Positions 45,259 to 55,593 of a stretch of DNA of 64,000 bases are shown piece after piece (position 1 is the stretch's first letter; every line of letters begins with the position of its first letter). The notes beneath the pieces are model-generated. The model saw only the letters and a list, made by a program, of their open reading frames with translations. It had not been told where the DNA came from and did not search any database. Source of the DNA: Aldrovandia affinis. Taxonomy: Eukaryota; Chordata; Actinopteri; Notacanthiformes; Halosauridae. The position numbers were made by a program, and so were the translations under genes. Where the stretch lies: contig JAINUG010000014.1 in assembly GCA_029706075.1 (NCBI GenBank), positions 6,303,838 to 6,367,837 on the forward strand, read 5' to 3'.

Positions 45259-46669
45259 AAACTTGAAAGTCTCGGATAAGAGTCTTGTCCAAGATGAACC
45301 GGGATGGGACCCACTTTCTTTCCTCGGGGCCGTAGCCCTCCCAGTCCACAAGGTATTGAAGACCACGGCCCCGACGACGAACGTCCAACAATTTGCGGAC
45401 CGTGTAGGCATCTCCACCATCAATAAGACGGGGGTGGGGGTGGCTCAGGGCGGGACACAAAGGGTGGGTTACAAGGGGTTTGAGGCGGGAAACATGAAAG
45501 GTGGGATGAATACGACGCATAGTATGGGGTAATTTCAACACAACAGCAGTGGGACTGATAATTTTGGAAATGGGGAAGGGACCAATAAATCGGGGGGCGA
45601 GTTTACGATGGTCGACCTTGAGGGGAATGTCTCTGGTGGACAACCAGACCCGCTGCCCAACGTGGTAACGGGGCCTTGAGCGTCTCTTGTCCGCAGTCTC
45701 CTTCATACGGGCACTGGCTCGGAGAAGGTTGCGGCGTGTGAGGTTCCAGGTGCGGCGACAACGGCGGATGAAGCACTGAGCAGAGGGGACTCCCACCTCC
45801 TCCTCCTGGCTGGGAAACAAAGGTGGTTGGTAACCCAGGGAACATTCAAAAGGGGACAAATGAGATGAGGAGGAGGTTTGGGAGTTGATGGCATACTCTG
45901 CCCAGGGAAGTTGTTGGCTCCATGAGGAGGGATTTCGAGAGCATAGGCAGCGTAGAACAGTCTCAATGACCTGATTAGCCCGCTCTGTCTGGCCATTAGA
46001 TTGGGGATGGAAACCTGAGGAAAGACTGACGGATGAACCAATGAGTAAACAAAAAGCTTTCCAGAACCTGGAGATAAACTGGGGACCTCTGTCAGACACA
46101 ATATTGTTGGGGATGCCATGTAAACGGAAAACATTCTGAATGATAAGGGTGGCTGTCTCCTTAGCAGAGGGAAGTTTGGGTAATGGGATAAAGTGCACCG
46201 CCTTAGAAAAACGATCGACAACAGACATATTGGTGGTGTTGTTGTTGGAGGGGGGCAAACCAGTAATAAAGTCCAAAGCTATGTGGGACCAGGGGCGGTG
46301 AGGGATGGGAAGGGGCTGTAATAGACCAGGGGGGTGTTGGTGGGAACTCTTGTTCTGGGCACAGACAGAGCAGGCAAAAATAAAATCTTTAACATCCTGG
46401 ACCATGGCAGGCCACCAGAAACGTCTCTGAATAAAGGTAGTGGTTCTGTTAACACCGGGATGACAGGAAAAGCGAGAGGAGTGACCCCACTGAAGCACTT
46501 GGGATCGTGACGGAGGTAGGCACAAAGAGACGGTTGGTGGGGCAGCGGCTGGGACCAACCTCTCCCTCCAGAGCAGAGCGAACAGTATTCTCAATGTCCA
46601 GGAGAACCGAATTGATGGCACGTTGGGGTAGGATGGTCTCGGGATCGGATGAATCGGAGGGTAGGTCAA
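45245..46669 (-). pseudogene. Chromovirus integrase with chromodomain
   Basis: About 474 codons are open. Near the N-terminus is the HHCC zinc-binding region ([11 protein letters not shown] then CSVCAQNK). The catalytic core has the first Asp in ALDFITGLP, the second in VSDRGPQFI and the Glu in NGQTERANQ, with usual integrase spacing. The C-terminal GPF/Y-like region ([14 protein letters not shown]) is followed by a chromodomain ([19 protein letters not shown]) that in chromoviruses directs integration to marked chromatin. This part is intact, but its connection to RNase H is frame-broken near 46670-46740, so it cannot be made as one polyprotein without recoding. Confidence 0.9.
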
Positions 46670-46732
46670 AACGGCGGGGATAGAGCATCAGGCTTAGTGT
46701 TCTTAGAACCGGGACGAAAAGACAGGACAAAG

Positions 46733-48507
46733 TTAAATCTGGCAAAAGAGGGACCAACGGGCCTGACGGGAGTTAAGCCTCTTGGCAGTATGCAGGTATT
46801 CTAAGTTCTTATGGTCAGTCCAAACCAAAAAAGGAACTTGGGCGCCTTCCAGCCAATGTCTCCACTCCTCCAAGGCCAGCTTAACAGCCAGTAACTCCCG
46901 ATTGCCAATGTCATAATTTTGTTCTGTAGGACTGAGTCGGTGGGAGAAAAAGGCGCATGGGTGTACCTTTCCATCCTTGGAGGATCGTTGAGACAGAATG
47001 GCCCCTACCCCGATGTTGGAGGCGTCAACCTCCACGATAAACTGGGCCGTGGTGTCGGGATGGATGAGGATGGGGTCAGAGGTGAAGCGTTGCTTGAGAG
47101 CGTGGAAGGCTTCTTCTGCTCGGGGAGTCCAGTCAAAACGAACCTTGCTCGAGGTGAGGGCTGTGAGGGGTGCTGCCAGGGTACTGTAATTCCTGATGAA
47201 TCTGCGGTAAAAGTTAGAGAATCCCAAAAACGTTGAAGTTCCTTGCGACTCACCGGCCGGGCCAGTCCAGAACGGCCCTGATCTTCTGAGGATCCATCTG
47301 GAGGCTCCCGGCCGAGATGATGTAGCCCAGGAACGTGGTGGTCTGACAGTGGAACTCACACTTCTCCGGTTTGACGAAGAGTCTGTTCTCCAGGAGACGC
47401 TGGAGCACACTGCGGACGTGGACAGTATGTTCCTGAGGGTTCCTTGAAAAATAAGAATGTCATCAAGGTACACAAAAACAAACAGATTAATAAAGTCCCT
47501 CAAAACATCATTCACCAAGCCTTGAAAAACAGCCGGTGCGTTGGTCAAGCCGAATGGCATAACCAGGTACTCCCAGTGACCAGTAGGAGTGTTAAAGGCT
47601 GTCTTCCACTCGTCCCCCTCACGAATGCGTACCAAGTGGTAGGCGTTGCGCAGGTCCAACTTGGTGAAGATGGTGGCTCCTTGGATCTGTTCAAACGCTG
47701 AAGTCATGAGGGGGAGAGGGTAACGGTTCTTGACCGTAATGTCATTGAGTGCCCGGTAATCAATGCATGGGCGAAGAGATCCGTCCTTCTTGCCCACAAA
47801 GAAGAACCCCGCTCCGGCGGGTGAGGAGGAAGGACGAATGATACCAGCGGCCAGAGACTCCTGGAGGTAAGCATTCATAGCCTCTGTCTCGGGACAGGAC
47901 AAGGAAAACAGACGCCCCCTGGGAGGGGTAGCGCCAGCCAGAAGATCTATAGCGCAATCATAGGGACGGTGGGGAGGCAGACAGGTGGCTCGGGACTTGG
48001 AAAAAACCTCCTTGAGGTCCAGGTACTCGGAGGGGATGGTGGACAGATCAGACGGTTTCACAGGAGGAAGAGAGCTCGGGACAGAAGAGTGGGCCTGATG
48101 GAGGCAGTTGGACGAGCAGGATGGGCTCCAACCCATGATCCTGTGAGTACTCCATTCCAAGGAGGGATTATGGCGTACCAGCCATGGATGACCAAGAACA
48201 ATCGGCGCATGAGGAGAGTCAATGACATGCAGATTAATTCTCTCCTGATGGTTGCCGGAGATGCGCAACGAAGAGGGGAACTGATCTGAGTGATCTGGGC
48301 GAGTCTCTGACCGTTAAGTGTGTTGGCCATAAGAGGGCGTGACAGGTTAGAGACAGGAATGCCCCATCTGGTGACCACACCAGCGTCGATGAAGCTCTCC
48401 TCTGCTCCCGAGTCAATGAGAGCAGTGGTCTCGCCTCTGACCCTTCCACTCAATCGTAACCGGCAGGCAGGTCCGTTGTTTGGAGGAGTGTTCAATAGGA
48501 ATAACAC
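46733..48507 (-). pseudogene. Chromovirus protease, reverse transcriptase and RNase H, frame-broken
   Basis: Protease (48058-48507) shows the active-site ALIDSGAEESFID. Its frame is left near 48270 by a one-base change, and RT continues from 48268 with [44 protein letters not shown] and the catalytic VYLDDILIF. Just after that a T-run (47444-47448) one base short shifts the frame, and it returns near 47240 ([12 protein letters not shown]). RNase H follows with [14 protein letters not shown] and [14 protein letters not shown]. At least three frame changes make this copy non-coding as a polyprotein. They are compensating in pairs, and some sit at homopolymers, so assembly error is possible. Confidence 0.9.
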
Positions 48508-48510
48508 CCA

Positions 48511-49501
48511 CTAGTGCTCCTCGCTAACTAGCGGGCGTTGGCCCTTTACTGGGCAGTTGGAAATTAAGTGCCCTGATTGACCGCAGTAGAGACAGGACTT
48601 AGTCGCCATCCTGCGGTCACGCTCCTGACGGGGGAAGACGAGCACGGTCCAGCTGCATAGGTTCTGGATCGGGAAAGGATGCGGGAACAGCTCTGGGATA
48701 ACAGTTGGATCTGTCAGGTGACCTGAATCCGACCGCCTCCGGTCCTGGAACGACCCCGGAGCTACGGAATCGGCGACGCTCCTGGACCCTGGAGTCAACA
48801 CGGATGGCCAGGCTGACGAGGTCATCGAAAGACTCAGGGAGATCACGGGTAAGAATCTCGTCCTTGAGACGTTCGGACAGCCCAAAAATGAATGCGTCGT
48901 ACAGAGCCTTCTTATCCCAGCCACAAGAGTTAGCCAGTGTCTGGAACTGGATGGCGTAGTCCGACACCGACCTTCCCTCCTGGCGTAGGTAGAGCATCTC
49001 CCGAGCAGCTTCGTGACCCTGTTTGGACCGATCGAAGACCCTCCTCATCTCCTCGGAAAACCGGTCAAAACCCTGACAGCAGGGGAGAGAGCCCTCCCAC
49101 GCGGTGGTAGCCCAGGACTTGGCACGACCGGTCAGTTGAGTGATGACGTAGGCGACCCGGGATATCTCGCTGGGAAACGTGGATGGCTGTAGTTGGAAGA
49201 TAAGCTGGCACTGCGTCAGGAACGCACGACAACCCCCCGGTTCACCTGCGTACCTCTCAGGAGGAGGCAGACGTGGTTCGCGCACCGGCGCAGAGGAAGA
49301 CTCGGGTAGAGGTGGCGCAGCGGCATGCTGAGGTGCGGGGTTACAAACCGGAGCTCGCAGCGTAAGGGTAAGCTCCGCCAAACCGGAGGTGAGAAACTGC
49401 AGATGTTCAGTCACCCTCTCCAGATGGTCCTGGTGCCGTCCGAGCACGGCACCTTGCTGCTCGAGGGCGAAGCGGAGCTGGTCTGGATCTGCTGGGTCCA
49501 T
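48511..49501 (-). pseudogene. Chromovirus gag with CCHC knuckle
   Basis: ATG at 49499-49501 lies only 16 bp from the 5' LTR. The capsid-like part includes PPPERYAGEPGG, FLTQCQLIFQLQ, GRAKSWATTAWEG and DYAIQFQTLANSCGW, typical of sushi-group Gag. The frame stops at 48617. A run of five Gs (plus 48630-48634) one base too long displaces the C-terminal part, which in the next frame carries the zinc knuckle CLYCGQSGHLISNCP (C-x2-C-x4-H-x4-C). That frame ends with TAG at 48511-48513 and continues in the same frame into protease. Confidence 0.9.
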
Positions 49502-49505
49502 CCTG

Positions 49506-49516
49506 GTCAGTACGTT
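49506..49516 (-). promoter_or_regulatory. Primer-binding site, probably self-primed
   Basis: Minus strand AACGTACTGAC one base after the 5' LTR end (CACA). It does not start with TGG, so it does not fit a tRNA 3' end. It is the exact reverse complement of GTCAGTACGTT inside the LTR at 49799-49809. In the Tf1/sushi group the mRNA 5' end primes reverse transcription. Confidence 0.8.
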
Positions 49517-49517
49517 C

Positions 49518-50480
49518 TGTGACGACCGTGATAAGGACCCAGACGCAGATCAGGGATATGGCAAAAGAGTAGTTTATTAGCAGGCAGGGATCAAAACCAG
49601 GAATCAGAGAATCGGAGGTACAAAAACGCGAGGCAGAGAGAAGTCGAAAACAGGCAGTCCAAAAGGTCAATAACAGGTAGGCAGATAGGCAAACAAAACA
49701 GAATCGCTAGGCAGGCTCGGGGTAGTCAACAGAAGGATAGTCTCGGGAAATACAAATTACTCTGGCTTCGGAAAGGTAGGCTCAGGGAAAATTGAATCAA
49801 CGTACTGACACGGAAGGATGAAAACACTGAACATATATACAGGCAGACACAGGGAACACAATGGAAAACAGGTGTGACTGGGAGGAGAGAGAGTTAGGAA
49901 ACACAGGTGAAAACAATGGGAATCGTAATCTAATTACGAGGGGAAACGAAAGACACGGACTGGGAAACATACAAACAAATATACAATAAACGACCTGGGA
50001 GATCAGGCAGACACGTGCATAGCTAGAAGGGGAGGAACGCAAAGAGAGAAAGTGCGTGCGTATGAAAGGGAAAGTGAAAAGCTAATCAGGGATAGGATAA
50101 AGAGAGAGAATGAACGAAAGTTTGAAGCGTGAGATAATTAGTGATTAGTAGTGTTAGTAACTAAATCTAAATCCCTAACGTTAGTAGATTAGTTAGTTAG
50201 TACTGTACACATCTAACTAATATATACAAAGTGCGATCACGAAAGTAGGAAAGAAGAAAACGAGAAAATAAGCGAAGGCGGAGGAAACCCGGAAATGTAA
50301 CGACCCGAAGTGCATGACAAGACAGGGAGTGGATCACGAACTAAGACGGAACAGAAACAGACAGGGAGCGGGACGTGACAGAACAATGAAAACACAATAC
50401 AGAATAACGAATAACGAAAGGGAACAGATGAAACATAAACAACGACCAAAAACCACAGAACAGGGACTCAGAATATAACA
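49518..50480 (-). repeat. 5' LTR of the chromovirus (963 bp)
   Basis: Nearly identical to the 3' LTR, with a few substitutions and indels near 49625-49710 and 50040-50115. U3 is about 671 bp, R plus U5 about 292 bp, if the start at 49809 is right. Confidence 0.95.
49799..49839 (-). promoter_or_regulatory. LTR core promoter: TATA box and inferred transcript start
   Basis: TATATAT at 49839-49833 (minus) lies 30 nt before G49809, the first base of GTCAGTACGTT. Spacing is ideal for a TATA promoter, and the predicted first 11 nt of the RNA match the self-priming requirement. Confidence 0.75.
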
Positions 50481-51453
50481 ATGGCGCTAGGTGATGGGGA
50501 GCTGGTGTAGAGCAGCAGGGGCAAATTGCCTGGCCTGGGGTGCAAACATCATGGGCCCACTTCTTGCATCTCACACACTGCACCCAAGTCTCTTTTGGGC
50601 GGTTGTTAGAAAATGGCTCCATGCAGACTAGGCACAAGCACTCCTCTTCATCTGATGATGACTCGTCTATTTCTCTTTTTATTGTTGCCTTTTTGTTCTC
50701 GGCAGATCCAGATTTTGCACTTTGCTTCCCTTCCTCCAGAAACAGCCTGTTTTTAGATCGTGATTTTTCCATTTTTAGTGCTTGCTTCACGGGTGTGTCT
50801 GTTAGAATTGTGGTTTTGCACCGCTTTCTTCCATTATTAGTTTGTTTTCGGGGACCAGCTTTTGGAAATGGCCGGAGGTCCTCTGGAGTTGGTAGTCTGC
50901 TGCCAGCACTGGCATTGCTGGGTAAGGGTGAGCTGGCATGGGAACTGAACGGGTCTGCGTCTGTGCTTGTGCCTGGCAGGGCAGGGTTGGTACTGGGGCC
51001 TGGCGGGGCAGGGCAATCCATAACATAGGAATGGCGCAAACTCAGTTTCCAAAAATACATCCCTGTTGTAAGACTGTACCCCAGCTACCCTAAAGCCAGC
51101 CTGAATGTTCAAGGGGGTTGCAGCCACAGGATAAGCGATTGCCACAATCCCAGGAATGTCATAAATTGACATTGTTTTCCCAGGATTGTTCCTCATCCAG
51201 GCATCACACGCTGTGTTGATGTGCCTTTTTAGCGACCCGTAGACAGACCTGTCTAAGGGTTGAAGCCGATGAGAGCAGTAGGGTGGGAATGACACCATAA
51301 TTATGCCGTTTTCTTTGGCATAATTGAGTCCATCAATGGACATATGAGATTCGTGGTTGTCCAAAAGGAGTAAACATGGTTTCTCCTTTGAGCATTTTGT
51401 ATGCTCAATTAAATGTTTCAGGAAGTCAACAAAGTGCACATCTTTCATCCACC
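50481..51453 (-). pseudogene. pogo-like transposase, C-terminal half with PHD-like finger
   Basis: The catalytic half holds LLLLDNHESHMS (second Asp), FPPYCSHRLQPLDRSVYG (third Asp) and GFRVAGVQSYNRDVF, typical of the pogo/Tigger DDE_1 group. A frame change near 51040 leads into a basic linker (KKATIKREIDESSSDEEE) and a C-terminal C4HC3 zinc finger of PHD type: CLVC, CVRC, WAHDVC, CPCC (about 50500-50650). The frame joins to the N-terminal half (55594-56397) across the L2 insertion at the codons for Gly-Trp/Met-Lys. The chromovirus lies directly downstream at ATGGC. Confidence 0.85.
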
Positions 51454-51846
51454 ATTACATTATTACATTACATTATAGGCATTTGGCAGACGCTCTTATC
51501 CAGAGCGACGTACAACAAAGTGTTAACCGTAGTCAAGAACAGTTTAGCTGAAAGCCACCCTAGTGGGAAGTACAATTCCTGGGTGCTAGGAGCAACCACA
51601 TAGTTAAACTAGGACCCTGTAGGTAAATCTGTAGCCACAATTCAGAGGTAGCAGTAAAGCACTCAATGCAGGAAATAATGCCTAAGCCTAATACAATACA
51701 TAAACAAGTAGACGTGTAAACTAAGCAACTATGTCCCTAAGTTAACAAAAACCGGACTACGGGAGAGGTGCACCCTGAAGAGATGGGTCTTCAGTCGTCG
51801 CTTGAAGGTGGCTAGGGTCTCAGCTGTTCTGACTTCCACAGGAAGG

Positions 51847-54560
51847 TCATTCCACCATCGTGGAGCCAGAACCGACAGGAGACGTGACCGGGAAGCGCAG
51901 GTGCGGAGGGGGGGGAGGTGCTAGGCGTCCTGAGGTAGCCGAACGGAGAGGTCTGGCAGGTGTGTAGGGTTTGAAGATCTTGGTGAGGTATGTTGGGGCT
52001 GATCCCTTGACTGCCTGGTATGCTAGGACCAATGTCTTGAATTTGATGCGAGCTATCACAGGCAGCCAGTGGAGGGTAGTGAGCAGAGGGGTGACATGGG
52101 AGTGTCGAGGAAGGTTGTAGATCAGACGGGCCGCAGCGTTCTGGATGAGTTGCAGGGGTCTGATAGCAGATGCGGGAAGGCCAGCCAGGAGCGAGTTGCA
52201 GTAGTCCAAGCGGGACAGTACCATTGCTTGGACCAGGAGCTGGGTAGAGTACGTGGTAAGGAAGGGACGGATCCTCCTGATGTTATACAGGAAGAATCTG
52301 CACGCCCGGCTTACCGCTGCAATGTTCATTGATAGGGACAGCCTGTTGTCCATCACCACACCGAGATTCTTCACGCAGGGTGATGATGTCACCAGGGTGT
52401 CACCTAGAGAAATTGAGAAATCAAGGTGGGGAGAGTTTAGGGCAGGAATGAAGATTAGCTCTGTTTTACCTGGGTTGAGCTTTAGGTGGTGACTGTCCAT
52501 CCAGCTCTGAATGTCCCCCAGGCAAGCAGCGATGCGGGTAGAGACCTGAGTGTCTGATGGGGAGAAGGAGAGAAAGAGTTGAGTGTCATCAGCATAACAA
52601 TGGTAAGATAAGCCGTGGGCAGAGATTACAGAGCCAAGGGAGCGGGTGTACAGGGAGAAGAGAAGGGGACCGAGGACTGAGCCCTGTGGAACCCGGTGGG
52701 GAGGGAGCAAGGCGGTGATACTTTACCAGCCCAGGCAACCTGGAAGGAGCGACCGGAGAGGTAGGACTCGATCCAGGCGAGGGCTGTACCGCAGATCCCT
52801 GTTGCTGCCAGGGAGGACAGGAGGATGGAGTGCTCCACAGTGTCGAAGGCAGCGGAGAGATCAAGCAGGATCAGGATGGAGGAGAGGGAGGCGGCTCGTG
52901 CGGTGTGAAGAGCTTCATTGACTGAGAGGAGAGCGGTTTCTGTTGAGTGGCCAGGTCTGAAGCCGGACTGGTAGGGGTCCAGCAGGTTATTTTCTGTAAG
53001 GAAAGCAGAGAGTTGGTGAGATACCGCTCTTTCGAGGGTTTTAGACAGGAAGGGGAGGAGGGATACTGGGCGATAATTCTGGATAACTGAGGGGTCTAGA
53101 GTGGGTTTTTTCAGCAGAGGGGTGATATGGGCCCTTTTGAAGGGCGAGGGGAAACAACCAGAAGACAGGGAGGAGTTCACAAGGGAGGTGACAAATGGGA
53201 GGATGTCAGGTGTGATCGCCTGGAGGAGGGATGAAGGGATAGGGTCGAGGGCACAAGTGGTAGGGCGGTGGGAGAGGAGGAGGTGGGAAATATCAGAGTC
53301 TGAGAGGGGAGAAAAAGAGGGGAAGCAGGGGGAGGGCACAGAGGGAGTGGAGGGCACCGCGGGAGTGGAAGGCACAGAGGGAGTGGAGGGAGCAGAGGGA
53401 GCAGCGGGAGCAGCGGGAGTGGAGGGCACAGCGGGAGTGGAGGGCACAAAGGAGCTGCGGATGTCTGCAATTTTCTCCTCGAAGAAAGCAGCAAAGTCAT
53501 CTGCGGTGAAGGGGGACTGAAGTGGGGGAGGAGGTGTGCTGAGGAGAGAGGAGAAAATAGAGAACAGTTGACGAGGTTTAGATAAAGAATTTTGAATTTT
53601 AGTTTGGTAGAAGATTGCCTTAGCGGCAGTGACAGCAGAAGAAAACACAGACAGTAAGGACTGATAGGATGAAAGGTCGGACGAGTGCCTGGATTTGGCC
53701 CACTTCCTCTCAGCAGCACGGAGGCTGACCCGGGAGGTGCGCAGGGTGTCGGACATCCAGGGACTAGGAGGGGATGAGCGTGCAGGTCTAGGGAGAAGAG
53801 GACAGAGAGAGTCAAGTGCAGAGGACATGGATGAGATTAAGGTGGAGGAAGCGGTGTCAGTGGGGAGTCTAGAGAATGCTTTAAGGGGGGGGAGGGAAGC
53901 AGTGACAAGGGGAGCGAGGGAGGAGGGTGAGAGGGAGCGAAGGTTACGACGGGCAGTGATGGTGGGTGTTGGAAGAGGGGAGGGAGGATGGGGGACAAGG
54001 GAGAGGGAGAAGGAAATTAAATGGTGATCAGATGTATGCAAGGGGGTAACCGTGAGGTTGGAGCAGGGGCAGTTCCTCAGGAAGGTCAGGTCTAGGAGGT
54101 TGCCCGCCTTGTGGGTTGGGGGGGAGTTTTGCAGGGAGAGGTCGAAGGAGTGGAGTAGTGGTAGGAAGGCAGCAGACTGGGGGCCTCTAAGTGGATGTTG
54201 AAGTCTCCCAGGAGGATCAGCGGGTGCCGTCCTCAGGGAAGGAGCTGAGCAGGGTGTCAAGCTCGTCGAGGAAGCATCCCAGGGGCCCTGGTGGACGATA
54301 AACAACAACAATAGAGAGTTTAGTAGGATAGGTGATGGAGACAGGGTGGCATTCAAAGGAGGATATAGACAGGTTGGAGAGGGGAATGACTGAGAACTTC
54401 CAAGCGGGGAGATAAGCAAACCTGTACCACCACCACGGCCGGATGGCCGGGGTGTGGGAGAAGGAGTAGGCGGACGAGAGGGCAGCAGGAGTAGCGGAGT
54501 TGTCAGGGCTGATCCAGGTCTCGGTGAGGGCGAGAAACTGGAGGGACAGGAGGGAGGCAT
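51847..54560 (-). pseudogene. L2 endonuclease-reverse transcriptase ORF, frameshifted
   Basis: The APE-type endonuclease C-terminal part is recognisable (HKAGNLLDLTFL, LHTSDHHLISFSLSL), but frame changes near 54470, 54405 and 54190 disrupt it. A Pro/Ala/Ser/Thr linker encoded by 15-18-bp tandem repeats (53330-53460) separates it from RT. RT motifs are YRPVSLLPFLSKTLERAV, QSGFRPGHSTETALL, LDLSAAFDTVEH, then after a one-base loss at 52692-52694 [16 protein letters not shown], catalytic [11 protein letters not shown] and [17 protein letters not shown]. The C-terminal [13 protein letters not shown] is intact. RT and endonuclease would perform target-primed reverse transcription. Confidence 0.9.
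53330..53460 (-). repeat. 15-18-bp VNTR inside the L2 ORF
   Basis: Repeats of GTGGAGGGCACAGCGGGA encode PSTPAVPSTPA-like units between endonuclease and RT. Confidence 0.85.
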
Positions 54561-54764
54561 AGGCAGAGATTAAGTCAGCCTTCTGTGTGGCCGACCGACA
54601 GTTCCATAGCCCCCTGAGATTGTGAAGCTGTCACAAAGGGTCAGGGGGGGGTAGGAGAGGTTGGAGAGGTTCCGTTGTCGCGGGAGGGTGCGACGCTGGA
54701 AGCGCGTACTGAATGGGAGAGAGCAGACTGTTATGGGGTGCGGGCACATTCTGTGAGGGAGCGA

Positions 54765-55593
54765 CGCTCTGACAGAGGTAAAAGAGATCACAGACAGGTG
54801 GACACAATAACGTGGTAATTGCACGGATTAGTCTTTACAATTCGCTGCAATCAAACTAACGATGACTCAAAATTAAGAATAACACGGCTAATCAAGATCC
54901 GTAATAGCAAAATAAGTACAAAGTAGACTACGCAAAGTTCACGAAACTACAGATAACTAACAGATCAGTCAAACTAACGCGGTAAACTCTAGCAAACCGA
55001 AAAATACTAAACACGCCAGAAGTAAACAAACAGCGGATCAATTCAGAACACAGGCAAACACTTTCTGGTTCCTTGACAAGCTGGAACCACTTTATACCTT
55101 CGCTCTGACAGAGGTAAAAGAGATCACAGACAGGTGGACACAATAACGTGGTAATTGCACGGATTAGTCTTTACAATTCGCTGCAATCAAACTAACGATG
55201 ACTCAAAATTAAGAATAACACGGCTAATCAAGATCCGTAATAGCAAAATAAGTACAAAGTAGACTACGCAAAGTTCACGAAACTACAGATAACTAACAGA
55301 TCAGTCAAACTAACGCGGTAAACTCTAGCAAACCGTTTACAATTCGCTGCAATCAAACTAACGATGACTCAAAATTAAGAATAACACGGCTAATCAAGAT
55401 CCGTAATAGCAAAATAAGTACAAAGTAGACTACGCAAAGTTCACGAAACTACAGATAACTAACAGATCAGTCAAACTAACGCGGTAAACTCTAGCAAACC
55501 GAAAAATACTAAACACGCCAGAAGTAAACAAACAGCGGATCACGCCAGAAGTAAACAAACAGCGGATCAATTCAGAACACAGGCAAACACTTT
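54765..55593 (-). repeat. Tandem 5' UTR monomers of the L2
   Basis: The monomer is 336 bp (54765-55100). A second starts at 55101 and is cut at 55335. A third starts mid-monomer at 55336 and ends at the element's 5' terminus, with an extra 27-bp duplication (55514-55540, 55541-55567). I see no differences between monomers over the shared stretches. Confidence 0.9.
55091..55096 (-). promoter_or_regulatory. TATA box in the L2 monomer
   Basis: Minus strand GGTATAAAGTGG. The base homologous to the element's 5' end lies 31 nt downstream (55064-55065). Confidence 0.65.

Larger units (their letters stand above)
44003..50480 (-). mobile_element. Complete Tf1/sushi-group chromovirus (Ty3/Gypsy LTR retrotransposon), 6.48 kb
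   Basis: Two LTRs (44003-44961, 49518-50480) begin TG and end CA on the element strand and are flanked by a perfect 5-bp duplication ATGGC (43998-44002, 50481-50485). Order on the minus strand: 5' LTR, gag, CCHC knuckle, protease, RT, RNase H, integrase, chromodomain, 35-bp repeats, polypurine tract, 3' LTR. The C-terminal chromodomain places it in the chromoviruses. The LTRs differ at roughly a dozen positions by eye, so insertion is recent, yet gag-pol carries several frameshifts. It sits in the 3' part of a pogo-like element. Confidence 0.95.
51454..55593 (-). mobile_element. Full-length L2 LINE inserted in the pogo transposase, 4.14 kb
   Basis: On the minus strand: 5' UTR of tandem monomers (54765-55593), ORF with endonuclease and RT, 3' UTR and UnaL2-type tail (CGCTCTGGATAAGAGCG, TGTAATGTAATAATGTAAT). 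Flanking GGTGG at 51449-51453 and 55594-55598 is a 5-bp target duplication, and the interrupted pogo reading frame resumes exactly on the other side. The ORF has several frameshifts, so this copy is not autonomous. Confidence 0.9.

Noticed and set aside
44280..50042. Identical 81-codon frame seen twice (44280-44525 and 49797-50042)
   Set aside because: The duplication is explained by the two LTRs; the frame lies over the LTR promoter and R region.
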